Of a stretch of 64,000 bases of DNA, positions 1 to 11,559 are shown piece by piece. Below the pieces are notes generated by a model. That model was given only the letters and a program-made list of their open reading frames with translations. It searched no databases and had not been told where the DNA came from. The stretch is from positions 1-64,000 of the forward strand of contig JAIVFJ010000290.1 of assembly GCA_025765615.1 (NCBI GenBank). Reading direction: 5' to 3'. The position numbers and the translations under genes were made by a program. The first letter of the stretch is position 1. Each line of letters opens with the position of its first letter. The DNA comes from Zopfochytrium polystomum. Taxonomy: Eukaryota; Chytridiomycota; Chytridiomycetes; Chytridiales; Chytridiaceae.

Positions 1-24
1 CCTCGACCAAATCGCGAACAGCAA

Positions 25-30
<6 letters not shown>

Positions 31-61
<31 letters not shown>
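31..61. repeat. (GA)n microsatellite
   Basis: Uninterrupted GA dinucleotide run near the left edge. Similar tracts recur through the window near genes. Confidence 0.95.
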
Positions 62-63
<2 letters not shown>

Positions 64-409
64 GGCCCCGCATGAGTAGGCCAAGAAATGCCCTGGATCC
101 TGTTGTGTGTTATCGGACACTGTCTGTCTGTCTCCCCCTCCATAGCCCTGTCTGTCCATCTGTCTTCCTTCTTTCCGTTGCGTTGCGCCAAGAAAACAGA
201 AGCCACCCGAAAGAGGATTTTGTGGTGATTGGCTGAGTGAGTGGGAGACAGAGAGACTTCCTCAACATAAACAACAAACAAAAGCAAAATTTGTTGCCCG
301 GCGTACAATAATCCTCCGCATCCGGTTTCCGCATCGCATTGAGGGGAAGACAGAACGAGAATTGCGAGGCTTGCAACTCCAAAAACGGGACTTGCCTTTT
401 TAGGTGTTA

Positions 410-552
410 AAACCCAAAACTAAACATGGCCCGCGCAGTATAATATATAAGGTATGATGGAAAGAGGAGGGAGGGGGGGACATTTTTTCTCTGAAACCCA
501 AAACTAAACATGCCCCGCGCCGCATAATTGTAAAAGGTATGATGGAAAGAGG
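410..552. repeat. Pair of ~57-bp direct repeats
   Basis: Two imperfect copies (about 410-466 and 494-552) share the blocks AAACCCAAAACTAAACATG, CCGCGC and GGTATGATGGAAAGAGG. They are separated by about 28 bp. No coding potential is seen here. The rest of 62-681 holds nothing recognisable. Confidence 0.7.
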
Positions 553-681
553 GGCAACAGGAGCAACCGATTTGTAGTTGTCGTGGGGTAGTGTTGAGCT
601 ATTAGCGTTGCGGACAGCATTATGGTGTAAGGGTGAAACTGACGGACGGAGGGAAGTTACTGCTGCAAAGAGTCGTCATTT

Positions 682-3547
682 CTACAATTCGCCTCGCCAC
701 ATTGCCCGACGCAAGTTCATACCCATCCTCAGTCTTTGCCTGGCCGTGGTAGAGTTTGGGCCGTCGTTTTCCTTGTCTCTTTCACTCCCAATCTCCTCGA
801 ACGAGCATGCGTCCGCCATCGTCATTCTCATCTTCATCGTCAAGTCGTCCATCGAATCCATGTGAATGATGCCCGCTTCCGCTCTTCCCTCCGCCTGGTG
901 GCGGGCGTGTGCCATCGCGTCCTTGATCGATTGAAGCTCCAGTAGCAAGGCCTGTCGAACCTCCTCTTGCTTTTGTCATCCCAAAGGCCTGACCCGGACC
1001 GCTTCCTCCACCACCGCCGCCACCGCCGCCTCGTCGCCCGCGTCCCATTGTCAGCTGCAACTTGTCCGCCCACCATTCGCGCGAAGCTTTGGTCCACTCG
1101 GGAAAGCGACCACCCTCGCCACCACCCTTCGCCGGCCGCCTCCAACCGCCGCGGCCAGCCACCCCACGGCTCGGTAAGCCGTCCGCGCCGCCAAAACTCC
1201 CATCAGCAGCAGCACCACTTCCCAAAGAACCATCCCCCGCACCGTCTCGCCGCATCCCGACGGTCAAACGGCGGCCGTGCGTAAAGCGCTGGAGGATCGC
1301 CTGGGCTGTGAGGAAGCGAAAGTGCGGCCGGGGCTCGTTCCGCCGCCGGAGCCACTTCGGCGGGGACGTTGACCGAAGTGGACGGAGGGTCAAATTGCGG
1401 CTGGGACGGGTCCGGAGCAGAAGTACCCAGAGGTTCGCCCGCCGAGGCGTCGGCAGTTGAAGCAGACTGAAGCTCTTTCGATTCGAAAGGCGCCGTTTGA
1501 CCCTCGGCACGTCCTTCCGTTTTCGGTTCTGGGGAGGTAGGCGTCTCTTCGGAGGGCTAGTCGGTTCACCCTCACAGGGGATGCCTCAACCACGACAGTC
1601 CCTCCCCATTGGGCCTCCAGCTGAGCTCTACGTTGCGGAGCTCTTCGACGAAGCTCCGCGAGGATAGCCTCGGCACGTTTGAGCCGTTCCAGGCCAAGGA
1701 CGGTGTCGATCCATTCAGGTGTGACCATGTCTGTGGACGGAAAGTTTCTTGGTCGATATAAGGATGATGTTCGTGCGGACGCGGGTGAAGAGAGCCAGTG
1801 ACTGAAACGTATGTCGCGGGCTGTCGCGCGCTGAATCGGGTCCAGTTTTAGCATATGCCCTATGAGGTCCCTTGCGTCTTGTGAGTGAATTTGATGTCAA
1901 CATAGGTAGATGCGGTCCAAAGCGGATAGTTGCTCACCTTCAGAGAGGAAGTCTGGGTACCGCACAGCTCCTTCATGACCAAGATCTTCAGCTGTTTGAA
2001 GCTTGTCGTGATCAAACGGAAGCTCTCCGACGAGGATTCCATACAGGCAAACACCCATTGCCCAAATATCCACCTCTATCGGTTGCGAGTGGGTGGAGAT
2101 TGCCAATGAGCCTGCATTCTCATAAAGAAATCTCCACCAACTACTGGTCAAGGATCAGGGCCACAAACCTGGTCCTTTATAGGGTGCGCTGGAGTAGATT
2201 TCCGGGCTTGCATAGCAAGGGCTGCCGCAGGTTGATCGTTGGGAAAAGTTGGGTGAATAGAAAGTCGAAAAGCCAAAATCTAAAAGTATGAGGCGTGAAG
2301 AAACAGGATCGTATCGCATGTTTTCTAGCTTCAGATCTCTATGGATCACATTGGACCTATGCATGTAGTCTGTTTGAATTGGAGTATGAACGGGTTTGTT
2401 TGAGTCGTGCCATGCAATAAAATGAGGCATCCACAGTGAAACGAACCCACAGCGTCCAGCAACTGCCGAAATACGAAGCGACCGGTATTTTCGTCCAGCC
2501 GCCCATGTGTTTTCTATGTAATCTGAGAGATCCTGCATTTCCACCGTTTCGAATGGGTTTGGAACGGTGTCAGCTGCGCGTTCAGCTGATCCGGTGCATC
2601 TGTTCTTACCAAACCCGGTATATATTCATAGAAAAAGTAAAAATGCCGCCGTCCGATGAAGAACGAGTGCATCTGAATGATGTTGGGGTGATCGAGCAGG
2701 ACCCCAACAAGGGCCTCTCGCAACATGAAAAGCTCCTTGTGGCATATTCCGTCGGCATTTCGCAGCAGTGGCCTGTTCGCGACCTCCCTCTCTCGTCGCA
2801 CACATTTGACAACGCACTGCCGAAAAAAAAGTGAGGTTGGGCCGTCATGGTTTGGTGAAGGGTGGCAGAGGATTGAGGACGAGATTGTTAGACCCTGTCT
2901 GCAAGAGGTACGGAAACCTGCGCAGCACGTTCGCCACGAAGACAAAAGTAGCTCACCATTTTGCCCGTCGGCGTATGTTTCGCCTTTCGGACAGATCCCG
3001 AGCTGCCGCACCCGACTGTCGCCCCCAGCTTCCAAATGCCGAATATGAGGCGGGAGCGTCGCACTCCGAGCGTGCCGGCCGTGCTGGTGGACGGCGAAGA
3101 GAGCCGGATGAGCTGGGACGCCGCCGCTTCCGTCTGGGCCTTAATGTGTGCCGAGAGGGGCGCCGCTGGCGGCTGTGGAACCGGCGGAGACGGTGTCCTT
3201 GGGTCGGTGCGACCCACCGTATTGGCAGAGTTTGGGCTCGCGCGTGATGCTGCTGCTTCGATTTGCCCTGATGGGGACACGGACGCGAGGACATCCGTTT
3301 TTGTAAGCTGAACAGCATCGTGACCAAGAGGCAGGGTCTGGTGAATCGTCGCTGGCGACGAGTTGGCCTCAGGATTTTCATTGCCTTTGTCGGGGAGCGG
3401 GGGGAGCTGGGGGAGCGGCGAAAGGCGTGGGAGGTTTGGAAGGATATCGATCATGGCTCCCTTCAAGCGGGTTGGCAGCGACACGAGCTTGACGGGCCGT
3501 TTTCGGCCTCTGAAAGTTTTCCACAATGAGCAGTGAGATGTTTCCAA
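682..3547 (-). CDS. Ser/Thr protein kinase, CAMK/Snf1-like
   Basis: A complete kinase core is spread over six exons: 3547-2957, 2816-2610, 2532-2447, 2369-2169, 2075-1938 and 1877-682. Exon 1 gives a Pro/Ser-rich leader of about 170 residues and the glycine loop VGCGSSGSV. Exon 2 opens with the ATP-binding lysine in CVVKCVRRE. Exon 4 has HRDLKLEN, the DFG motif in LLDFGFSTF, and CGSPCYASPE. Splicing out 2076-2168 creates GPEVDIWAMG, and splicing out 1878-1937 creates SEDARDLIGHMLKLDP. After subdomain XI comes a long low-complexity tail ending MWRGEL. The frame needs four +1 steps: one in the T run 2510-2513, one in 971-974, and two less exactly placed near 1570 and 1250. With four bases removed the length is exactly divisible by three (about 804 residues). 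The group assignment rests on the activation segment; substrates cannot be told. It is divergent from the metallothionein gene, 477 bp away. Confidence 0.85.
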
Positions 3548-4024
3548 GTTTCACCAAGGAATTGTCTCTCCAGAGTTCAGACAATACTAATTCATTGAGT
3601 GGACCTTTCCACTGGCAGCTGGAATTACGGGAGTGCGTGATGGGAGCTGGAAAAAGCCTGGAAACAAGACTTCAGGCATTTTTGAGCCCGTTAGGACAAC
3701 TGACTGACCGTGTTTTGCCTACGAGGCACCGGGTTGATGGGCACTTTTTATTTTGCACAGCACTTCCAATTTTTGCACCACCCTCACATTTTGCTGGTGG
3801 TCACGAAATGTGTAACGCCCAGCAACCTTCGCCTTACCGCCTTAGTGAGGCACTGGAAAACCAAAGGCTCATGCGAAGTTGACGAGGCGAGGGGCAAGCA
3901 TGGCTGCAAATCGGAAGGAAGAACCAGAGACAGAGAAAGAGAGAGTGAGAGAGAGAGAGAGATTGACAGCTGACCCAAAAAAAAACAACATTTATTCTGA
4001 CTTGCAAACCCGCCCCCTCCCGAA
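3548..4024. other. Intergenic region between kinase and metallothionein
   Basis: This is the shared upstream region of two divergent genes. It contains an imperfect (GA)n tract at about 3937-3961, roughly 65 bp before the metallothionein ATG. No confident metal-response element could be picked out by eye. Confidence 0.6.
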
Positions 4025-4593
4025 ATGACCTGCACCTGCGGCACCGTGTGCAAATGCACAGCGTCCGACCACGCTTGCTCGTGAGTACGAGATGCAGCTG
4101 CTCCTCCTCCTTTGCCCCTCAGCCGGATGTTAATCGCCGCGGACGGCGAGAGCAGCGGCGGGCAGATCTCTTCCGCTTTCGCTTCCGAGTAGGACACTCT
4201 CCCCAGACCCAACCGCCTTTGGCATGTTGCTGCGTTTCGTTTGTTCCGACCGCTGATGGCTAATGCCCCAATGCCCTCCATCATTCACCCGTCTAGATGC
4301 AGCAACTCGGCCCGCGATGAGCTTCCAAAGGCTGCTCCCCAGCACGTCTGCGGCTGCCCCGTGAGTTTTTCTTATCTTCCCCCGTATCTGCTCGTTTTTG
4401 CTGACAACACGTGCTACATCTTCACATCTTCGTTGCTGTCGTTTCTTGTGCAAAGCCTGGCACGTGCACCTGCACGGCCAACGGACAGGCCTGCTCCTGC
4501 GGTTCCAGCAGCAAGGCCGCGGTCGAGACATGTACCAAGCCGGGCTGCTGTGGTGGTGACTGCAAGTGCGCTGCTGGCTCTTGCTCGTGCTGA
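4025..4593 (+). CDS. Metallothionein
   Basis: Small cysteine-rich metal-binding protein, about 85 residues with 19 Cys, mostly in C-x-C pairs. Exons are 4025-4080 (MTCTCGTVCKCTASDHAC...), 4297-4360 and 4456-4593 (ending CCGGDCKCAAGSCSC, stop 4591-4593). Both introns (4081-4296 and 4361-4455) begin GTGAG and end AG, and their phases join cleanly. Metallothioneins chelate Cu/Zn/Cd in the cytosol; which metal this one binds cannot be told. Cys-rich blocks sit at both ends, with a Cys-poor stretch (NSARDELPKAAPQH) supplied by the middle exon. A neighbouring convergent gene encodes a His-rich protein. Confidence 0.9.
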
Positions 4594-4623
4594 GCGAGTT
4601 TGTGAAGTTAACCATCGAACATG

Positions 4624-4629
4624 AATAAA
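4624..4629 (+). promoter_or_regulatory. Polyadenylation signal AATAAA
   Basis: A canonical AATAAA lies 30 bp after the metallothionein stop codon. Confidence 0.6.
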
Positions 4630-5004
4630 AGTACCCTTCCAGCTTGTTTCATTCTCTTGTACTTAACACAGTGAAGAGGCAAAAAGTATTTCATCATTTT
4701 TGTTTGGGAACGGCTAACCACAGACTCCCCGAACTGTGGGAGACCCCTTGAACCACCTTTCTTGCCTTTTTCATATTTTTCGTTGTTTATTCATTTCTGT
4801 GTGAAGAGAAGCTTTTGGTTGGGCAACGCCGATGCCAAGGTGTCTCAGGGTGTGGGCGGAAAAACGGTCGATCGCCTTTCGTTGACTTTGTCTTAGGTGA
4901 TGGTTTTGTTTTTTATTAGAACGCTGGTTCACCACCGCCGCAATCAATCGGGTGGAGTCTGTGATTAGCCCTTCCCTTTCTGTTGTTATTATCATTATGA
5001 CTGG

Positions 5005-5527
5005 TCAGGATGGTCTCTTCCCACTGCCAAACAGCGCCTCCAGCCCCTCCTGGGCAGGTCCTGTTACCACCTCAGTCAGCCCCAACCCGCTCAATTCCGT
5101 GCTTCTTGACGGTGCCGGACGGTTTAGCACGAAGGTCCTTCTTGGAGCCCGAAAGACTATCCAGACTCTGTCCCGGAGACCCTCGCGGCGACGACCGAGC
5201 AGTCCCGCTGCCAAACAGAGCTTGAAACCCCTCAGTCACCCCAGAACCACTGACAATATCCTGGAGCTGCACCGAGCGTCGTGTACCGTGGTGGTGGTGC
5301 TGCGGATGGTGCTGCGTATTGTGATGGTTGTGCTTAACGCTTCCATTGCGGCTGAGGGTACCTGCCGCCCCCTCTTGAGAAGGATTTCCTTCCGGAAGTG
5401 GGTGAACGCCGTGAGCTGCATTTCCTGAAGCGTGTCCATGGCCGTGCCCGTGTCCGATCTCGTACGACTCTTTTCCAAACAAGGCGTTCATGCCTTCCGC
5501 GGTGCCCTCGCTGAGAACCGCCGCCAT
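5005..5527 (-). CDS. His-rich protein with three EGxxALFG repeats
   Basis: Not a family I recognise. It begins MAAVLSEGTAEGMNALFG at 5527. Two more copies of the same motif follow: DIVSGSGVTEGFQALFG in the middle and EVVTGPAQEGLEALFG near the C-terminus. Between them lie His-rich stretches (GHGHGHGH, and HNHHNTQHHPQHHHH) and a Ser/Pro/Gly-rich linker. The third motif is reached only by one +1 step between about 5214 and 5100; the corrected length is 173 residues. There is no signal peptide or membrane segment. The His clusters suggest metal binding and the gene converges on a metallothionein, but that link is inference. It is divergent from the methyltransferase gene, 248 bp away. Confidence 0.65.
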
Positions 5528-5670
5528 GCTTACACGACTGCACTTTGCGGGAGTTTAGAGGAGTAGTGGGCGGATTCATTGTGTCAGCGCATCGAGAAGG
5601 ACCTCAGGAACGTTTCAACCAAACATGGGGGGAAAGGACAGTACCGTGCTGCCATCCTAATTTCTAGTGT

Positions 5671-5709
5671 TGAACTGTTTTCATAACGTTTGAACTGTTT
5701 TCATAACGT
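5671..5709. repeat. 20-bp tandem duplication
   Basis: The unit TGAACTGTTTTCATAACGT(T/G) occurs twice back to back, in the short intergenic region between two divergent genes. Confidence 0.85.
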
Positions 5710-5775
5710 GGTCGTCGGTGGTAATTTAGAATGTGCCAACCAAAAGTTCCACTGGCGTCTGGAAGGTCTTCGGCC

Positions 5776-6767
5776 ATGTCACATCTCTTGCGGGCGAAGT
5801 ACCTGCCGCACGTCGCCTTTGGCACATTTTGCTACTTTACGGGAACCTATACAGCCTTTCACGTGCATCGGATATGGAAGCTGCCACCACCGGAGGAGAA
5901 CGCGTGGCATCCGGATAAGCAGGCTTCCTGCACTCATGCGTACACCGCCCTCGCCCCGATATACGACAACAAGATCGGCTGGGACGAGTGGCTCATGGGT
6001 TTGCACGGCAAGCGGAAGAAGCTCATTGCGATGGCAAACGTGCGCATCTCCTTTCCCTCTCTTCTCTCTCTCTTTTCCTAACTTTCTCCCTACTTGAGCG
6101 TTCTAACACATTCGAAAAAGGGTAATGTTTGCGAAATCGCTGCAGGGACTGGTCGCAACCTCCAATATTATCAGAACAACAAGGCCGTCACTGGGCTGAC
6201 CCTGACGGACAGCAATCCGCAGATGCTTCAGGAAGCTTTCGGAAAGTTCAAGGAAAGCAAAGGGCACGGTATGCCGCCCACGCACTTTTCGCTGTTGGAT
6301 ATAGTCGAGTACGGTCAGCTCGGGACGGCGCCGCAGGGAGAAGCGTCCGCGAGCGGATCGCCATCCGATCGTGGGCACCTTGCCGATGGGAAATTCGACA
6401 CAGTGGTGGACACGTTTGGCCTGTGTTCTATGAGCGATCTGGTGGCGGGGTTGCGGGGTATGTCGCGGTTGGCAGGTGCGGACGGGCGCATCCTGCTGCT
6501 GGAGCACGGGCGTTCGCGACCGGGCGAGTCTTTTCTCAGGCGAGCGGTGCGGTCCAGCTGGCTGGTTGGCCAGCTGAACGTTGTGCTGGACAAGACTGCG
6601 CCGGACCACGCGGCGGCAGTGGGGATGCTGGTGGAAATCGAGATATCGAGGAACTGGTGGAGCGGGCAGGGCTGGAGGTCGTCAGCGCGAGGCGGTACCA
6701 CTTTGGCACGACCGTGTTAATTGAGGCACGGCGATCTCCTGAGCCAGCCTCGACTGTGGTTTTGGTA
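5776..6767 (+). CDS. OMS1-like class I methyltransferase, probably mitochondrial
   Basis: SAM-dependent methyltransferase resembling the UbiE/COQ5-related OMS1/METTL7 type. Exon 1 (5776-6039) has a hydrophobic anchor (HVAFGTFCYFTGTYTAFHVH) and then YDNKIGWDEWLMGLHGKRKK. The 81-nt intron 6040-6120 is removed and exon 2 starts GNVCEIAAGTGRN, the SAM-binding motif I. Next come LTLTDSNPQML (the acidic residue that would bind ribose), KFDTVVDTFGLCSM and GRILLLEHGRS. The C-terminal part reads WGCWWNRDIEELVERAG only if two +1 steps are made, one in the GCGGCGG stretch near 6612 and one in the AAA near 6643. The family pattern is a matrix-facing enzyme held by one N-terminal helix; its substrate is not known from sequence. 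An earlier ATG at 5731 is in frame. The true stop is unresolved because the corrected frame runs open into the GA tract. Confidence 0.8.
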
Positions 6768-6870
6768 GTCAGTCGCAGAATTCCGAGCTGTTCGCAGCGC
6801 CAGAAATGGTTGGTGGTTTTCCATCGCCTCTCTTGTCAAACAGTCTTGGCTCGAATCTTCGGTTGTTCTT

Positions 6871-6957
<87 letters not shown>

Positions 6958-6995
6958 GAGAGGAGAGAGAGAGGGTGAGAGAGAGTGAGAGAGAC

Positions 6996-7040
<45 letters not shown>

Positions 7041-7052
7041 GAGGTGGAGACA
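6871..7052. repeat. Long interrupted (GA)n tract
   Basis: About 180 bp of almost pure purine GA repeats with a few T, GT and GGTG interruptions, between the methyltransferase and transporter genes. Predicted reading frames across it (RERERE or SLSLSL) are artefacts. Confidence 0.95.
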
Positions 7053-7356
7053 GACTATGGTTTTTTAGCCACAACACTCGATAGCAAACGGTGAAACACG
7101 ACAACAACAACAACCACATTTGGAAAGCGTGGCGTTGGAAATGGGTGACAGCAACAGCAACAGGAGCCGCAGCACAAGCCAGGTAGGGCGCAACGGAGAG
7201 TAGACTACCGGTTAGGCGGGCGGGCGGGGGTGCCGCGCGAAGAGGATAACGGGGCATCGGAGGGGCGGGCAGGTGGGGGTGGTGAGCGGATGGATGGATG
7301 GATGGTGTGGGACACGACCGCGTCTCTCGCGAAACAACGCGATCAGAGACGCCGCA

Positions 7357-9247
7357 ATGGCGGACAGACTGAGGAAAACTGGTCACACGCCGCAAACTGC
7401 GAACGTACGCCAGCGCACATGCGATCACACATACTTGCACACACTCTCTCACGCATTCGCACGCCGAAAACACACTCTCAATGCTCCTCGCCCCCACCGT
7501 GTAACCCCTGAAAAGCAGGCCAACGACAAATTCGTCAACAAGTGTTTACGAGTCATTTTCATCGCGCTCCTAATCGATATCCTGGCCTTCACAATCATCC
7601 TACCTTTGTTTCCTCGCATCTTGGAGCACTATGACAGAGTGGATGGGGCGAACGAGGTTCGTTCTGCAGCCTACCACCCGACCTGCCTCACCTTCTGCCC
7701 TTATCCCCCAGAGCTCTGCTTACTACCAAATGCTGTCAATCGTGAGAAAATTCAAAGAGTCGATCGGCGCCACTGGATCACGAATGGACATCGTCATTTT
7801 TGGTGGACTCCTCGGTTCACTATTTTCATTTCTTCAGTTCGTCAGCAGCCCATTCATTGGAAGCTTAAGCGACAGATACGGCAGAAAGAACGTGCTGCTT
7901 ATTAGCATGATTGGCAATGCCGTGTCCATGGGTCTATGGATTGTTTCCAAGTCGTTCTTAGTGTTCGTCCTTTCGCGTGTGGTTGGGGGTCTTACCGAAG
8001 GGAACGTCCAAATGTCGATCGCCATGATATCCGACATTACCACTCGAGAAACACGGTCACGGGGTTTGGTAGGAGAAGAGCCGCGTTTCCGCCAATTTAG
8101 ATTATCTGCTCACTCTCCGTTCACAGGCATTGGTGGGAATCGCCTTCTCCATTGGATTCACGGTCGGACCCCCACTCGGTGCATATTTCGCGTCAGTAGA
8201 CCTCATCAAAGTGTTTCCTGCGCTGGAGGGCTGGCCCATCAACAGCTACTCGTCGCCAGCCCTCTTCGCCTTTGTCCTGATCGTCATCGAAAGCATCTAC
8301 ATGGCGATCGCACTCCCCGAAACACTCAACTTCAAGAAGAAGCGCCATTCAGTTGCGCCTGCAAAATCGTTGGCCACCTCAGACCCTTCAGCAAGTGACG
8401 CAGGCGACTCAACGCTTCGAAAGCGGTCGACGAAAAAGGATCAAGGGGCGAGCAAAGAATCTGCCAACGCGACTACTCCAGTTGCCATTCCAACTGCAAC
8501 ACCAAACCAATTGTCTCTACTGCATTTCTTGTTTCTCTTTTTCTTCTCGGGGATGGAGTTCACTCTCACGTTCCTCACGCACGATCGATTCCAATTCACC
8601 CACGTGCAGCAAGGAAAGTACTTGGCTATGCTTGGTATCTTGTCCGCCTGTGTCCAAGGAGGCTACGTCCGTCGCTTTGCCCACAAGCTGGTGAGCTTCG
8701 TGCAAGTTCGAATGCGTTTTTTTGGGGGGCGTTTTGCACTCACGTACTTCCAACTGCATTCATTAAACAGGTCGCGGAGCGTGATATTGTCGTTCAAGGA
8801 ATGATCTCATGTGCCATGGGCCTCGGATGTATTGGCCTTCTCGCAGTGCCACCGGCCCAGTACACCGGTCAACCTATCGGCGCGGCTTGGCTCTATGTCG
8901 GTGGAATGTGCCTTGGCTTTACCAGTGGAACAGTAGTGACGACTCTGACCAGTCTAGCAAGTCTTGCAACTGGCTTGAGGAAGCCAGCCGGCCCTGACCA
9001 CGACGAGGACGAAGAGATCGATGAAGGCAGCGACCGTGGTCGTGTTTTGGGGACCTTCAGGTCGCTGGGGCAGTTGGGCAGATCCCTGGGCCCTCTCGCG
9101 GCGTGTTCTGCTTACTGGTTGCTTGGCAGCAAGATTGCCTATGGTGTCTCAGCTGTCCTCATTTTGCTGTTATCTGTGTACAGTGATGCGATTTTGCCTT
9201 TTGTTCCCCCGACCGGGAGAGTCCTTCCAGCGAAGAAGAAAAACTGA
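7357..9247 (+). CDS. MFS transporter, MFSD10/TETRAN-like
   Basis: Major facilitator membrane transporter of 565 residues. Four exons (7357-7656, 7712-8068, 8127-8690, 8771-9247) are joined by three small GT-AG introns (55, 58 and 80 nt), all keeping frame. TM1 is CLRVIFIALLIDILAFTIILPLFP. The MFS motif A is GSLSDRYGRKNVLL between TM2 and TM3, followed by VLSRVVGGLTEGNVQMS and GIAFSIGFTVGPPLGAYF. A Ser/Lys-rich cytosolic loop (about residues 285-345) separates the two six-helix halves. The second half contains RGRVLGTFRSLGQLGRSLGP, typical of the MFSD10 branch. That branch is described as organic-anion or drug efflux; the substrate here is unknown. The start is MADRLRK at 7357; an earlier in-frame ATG adds only low-complexity residues. 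The gene is convergent with the GMC oxidoreductase, 229 bp between stop codons. Confidence 0.88.
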
Positions 9248-9476
9248 GACTTTCAACCCTTTACTTCTCTCGACGAAATGTGAATAATTCGCTGGGGAGA
9301 GCCTCTGTTTCGAACACCAGCGCTGTAGTTTCGGCGAACACAAAAGAATGTCAGACGTTGTATGTTGTATGTCTCCACACTTTGTTTGCAAAAAAAAACA
9401 TAGGACCGCTTCACGTTTGAGTTCCATATTAAGACTTGTAGCAAAAAAAGAGAAGTTCTAGGCTCTATTAAGAAAC

Positions 9477-11559
9477 TCAAGCTGTGCAAGGCGTTCCCGC
9501 CTTTTTCGCATCCGCAATAATAACATCGGCAGCTTTTTCAGATGCCATGTAAATGGGAGTAACTTAGGAAAAATGTCAGCGCCCCGCGATTTACGAAATT
9601 CATTTACTCACCAATAAAGATTCCTGGAATTTTGGGGAAAACGGAAGCATCCACGACACGAAGGTTCTTTGCACCGCGTACGCGGAAGCCAGAGTCGAGA
9701 ACAGCCATCTTGTCGCCATCTTTGCCGATTTTCGCTGTGCAACAAGCGTGGTGGCCCCAGGCGTTCTTCTTGATGTGGTCAATGATTTCGTCGTCGGTGT
9801 CCACAGAGCTTCCCGGCACGAGCTCGGTCTTCAGGAACGGCTTGAGAGCGAAAAAGTTCCCGAGGGTGCGCATATTCTTGACCTGCTGCAGCACAGCCTT
9901 CAGGTCGCCATCGCCGTCGGAAAAGTAATTGAAGTTGATGTTCGGGCGGACGCGCGGATTTGAAGATGCCAAGGTCACCTCTCCATTGGTGTTGTTGGTA
10001 CGAGCCTTGAGAGCTAAGAATGACAGCTGGTTCTTGTACTTGGCAAGGTCCTGGGAGTAGCCAGTCCGGTATCCAGAGAAGGGGGCAGCCACTGCAAACA
10101 GGTACGTGTCGACCTTGCCGCCGGAGAATGACTTGCGCGTGGAGCCAAGAATGCCGCCGTTTGTTCCGTACACCGCCTGCTTACCCTTGCTCAAAAAGTC
10201 CAAAACGCAAGGGTCTGCCGAGTTGCCAGGGAGGAACAAGCACTTTGTGGTAATGTCCCAGTCATCGTTCATTTCGTAATTGACGGAAACCTCGTACCGA
10301 TCCTGCAGGTTTTTGCCGACGCCAGGGAGGTCAATCCTTGTTGTGATGTTCAGCGCCGACAGTTGAGACTTTGGCCCGATACCCGACAGCATAAGGATTT
10401 GGGGTGTGTTGTAACTGCCGGCAGACAAGATGACCTCGCGGTTGACGTAGATTTCCTCCAAATTCGGAAGGGCGTTGCTCTTGTCGGATAGGGGAGAGGC
10501 ATGGTAAAGTGACTTTCCTTTTGCGACCTGGACTCCGTACGCGTTGTTGTTATCGTCGAGCAAAACCTTGGTAACCAGAGTGTCCATCATGATATCCAGA
10601 TTGCTAGGGTACTTTGCCTTCGTTGCAAGAAGAAACTCAATAAGTCCAGTGCGGTTTCCATTGAGAATGCTCAGGGGGGCTTCACGCGAGTTAGGTTAAG
10701 TTCCAAAGTGACAACAGGTGACAACAGGCAAACTCACGCAAGTGCCATCCTTCTTTCTCGTTCGCGCCTGGATAGTTGATGTCATCGAAAAGAGTGACAG
10801 GAGTGGATAGACCGAAAGCAGCGATGGTGGCCAGAAGCTTCACATCAATTGGAGTAAGCGCAGCTCGTAAATCTGGCTGTGAGATTGGAAGCCAACCACC
10901 AGTGCCGTGGTTGCCGAGAATGGAGAGGGCGTAGTGGTTGTCCTCCATTTTCTCGAAATACTTTCTCATGTTGGAGTTCGCCCATGAACTGTCTCCAGCG
11001 AGAGAGGCAAGGTCGTCGAAATCAGACTCGAAAGGGTACACCTTATGTGTTTCAAAGCGTCAAATTCCACGACTTTTGCGCAGCGTAGCCCTTACCGCAA
11101 ACATGGCGTTGTGGGCGGTACAGCCTCCAAGCCCGCTCGACCGAGGGTAGAAAACATTCTGGTTTCCGTACGGAGATCCCGCTGGGTAATGTTGAACGAA
11201 GTAGTCCCACGCTTTTAAAAAATAGATTAGTCGAAACACGATAAAGTTAAAAAATAAAGAAAAGAAGGGTCCTCACCGATGTTGGGATCTTCTGTTGAGA
11301 GAGGGTGAAGGGCAGGTGTGGACACGACGGCGTTGTTGTAGGTAGAGCCGGCCTCGATCAGAAGGACTTTGTAGCCGGCAATGGCAAGGCGGGCCGAGAG
11401 GGGACCGCCACCGGCCCCCGAGCCGACCACGATGTAGTCATACTTCGACTTGCATGTAGCTGCCGATGCCGAAGGCTGGGAGAGGACCACGGCGACGACG
11501 GCGGCCGCCCCTGCGGCCACCACTCGCCGCAAGACGCTGCGTTTCCTGTCAAGTGCCAT
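9477..11559 (-). CDS. Secreted GMC-family FAD oxidoreductase
   Basis: Flavoprotein of the glucose-methanol-choline family, 618 residues, likely oxidising an alcohol or sugar outside the cell. Five exons: 11559-11277, 11211-11096, 11041-10738, 10679-9612 and 9562-9477. The four introns (65, 54, 58, 49 nt) are GT-AG and every phase closes. The N-terminus is a signal peptide (RRVVAAGAAAVVAVVLSQPSASA), followed by the FAD-binding YIVVGSGAGGGPLSARLA with the ribose-binding LLIEAGS. GMC signature 1 is PRSSGLGGCTAHNAM and signature 2 is AGSYNTPQILMLSGIGP. The catalytic histidine is in WGHHACCTAKIG. The C-terminal FAD segment is LRVVDASVFPKIPGIFIG, then VTPIYMASEKAADVI in the last exon. The substrate class (aryl-alcohol, choline, sugar) cannot be assigned. 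Confidence 0.92.

Noticed and set aside
1560..1590. 19-nt GTGAGG...ACTAG 'intron' in the kinase tail
   Set aside because: Skipping it restores frame, but 19 nt is far below any intron in this window. A +1 step like the other nine is simpler.
6800..7060. Long Arg-Glu or Ser-Leu repeat reading frames
   Set aside because: They are translations of the (GA)n/(CT)n tract in every frame and carry no protein signal. The same applies at 35036-35113, 37722-37808 and 58580-58611.
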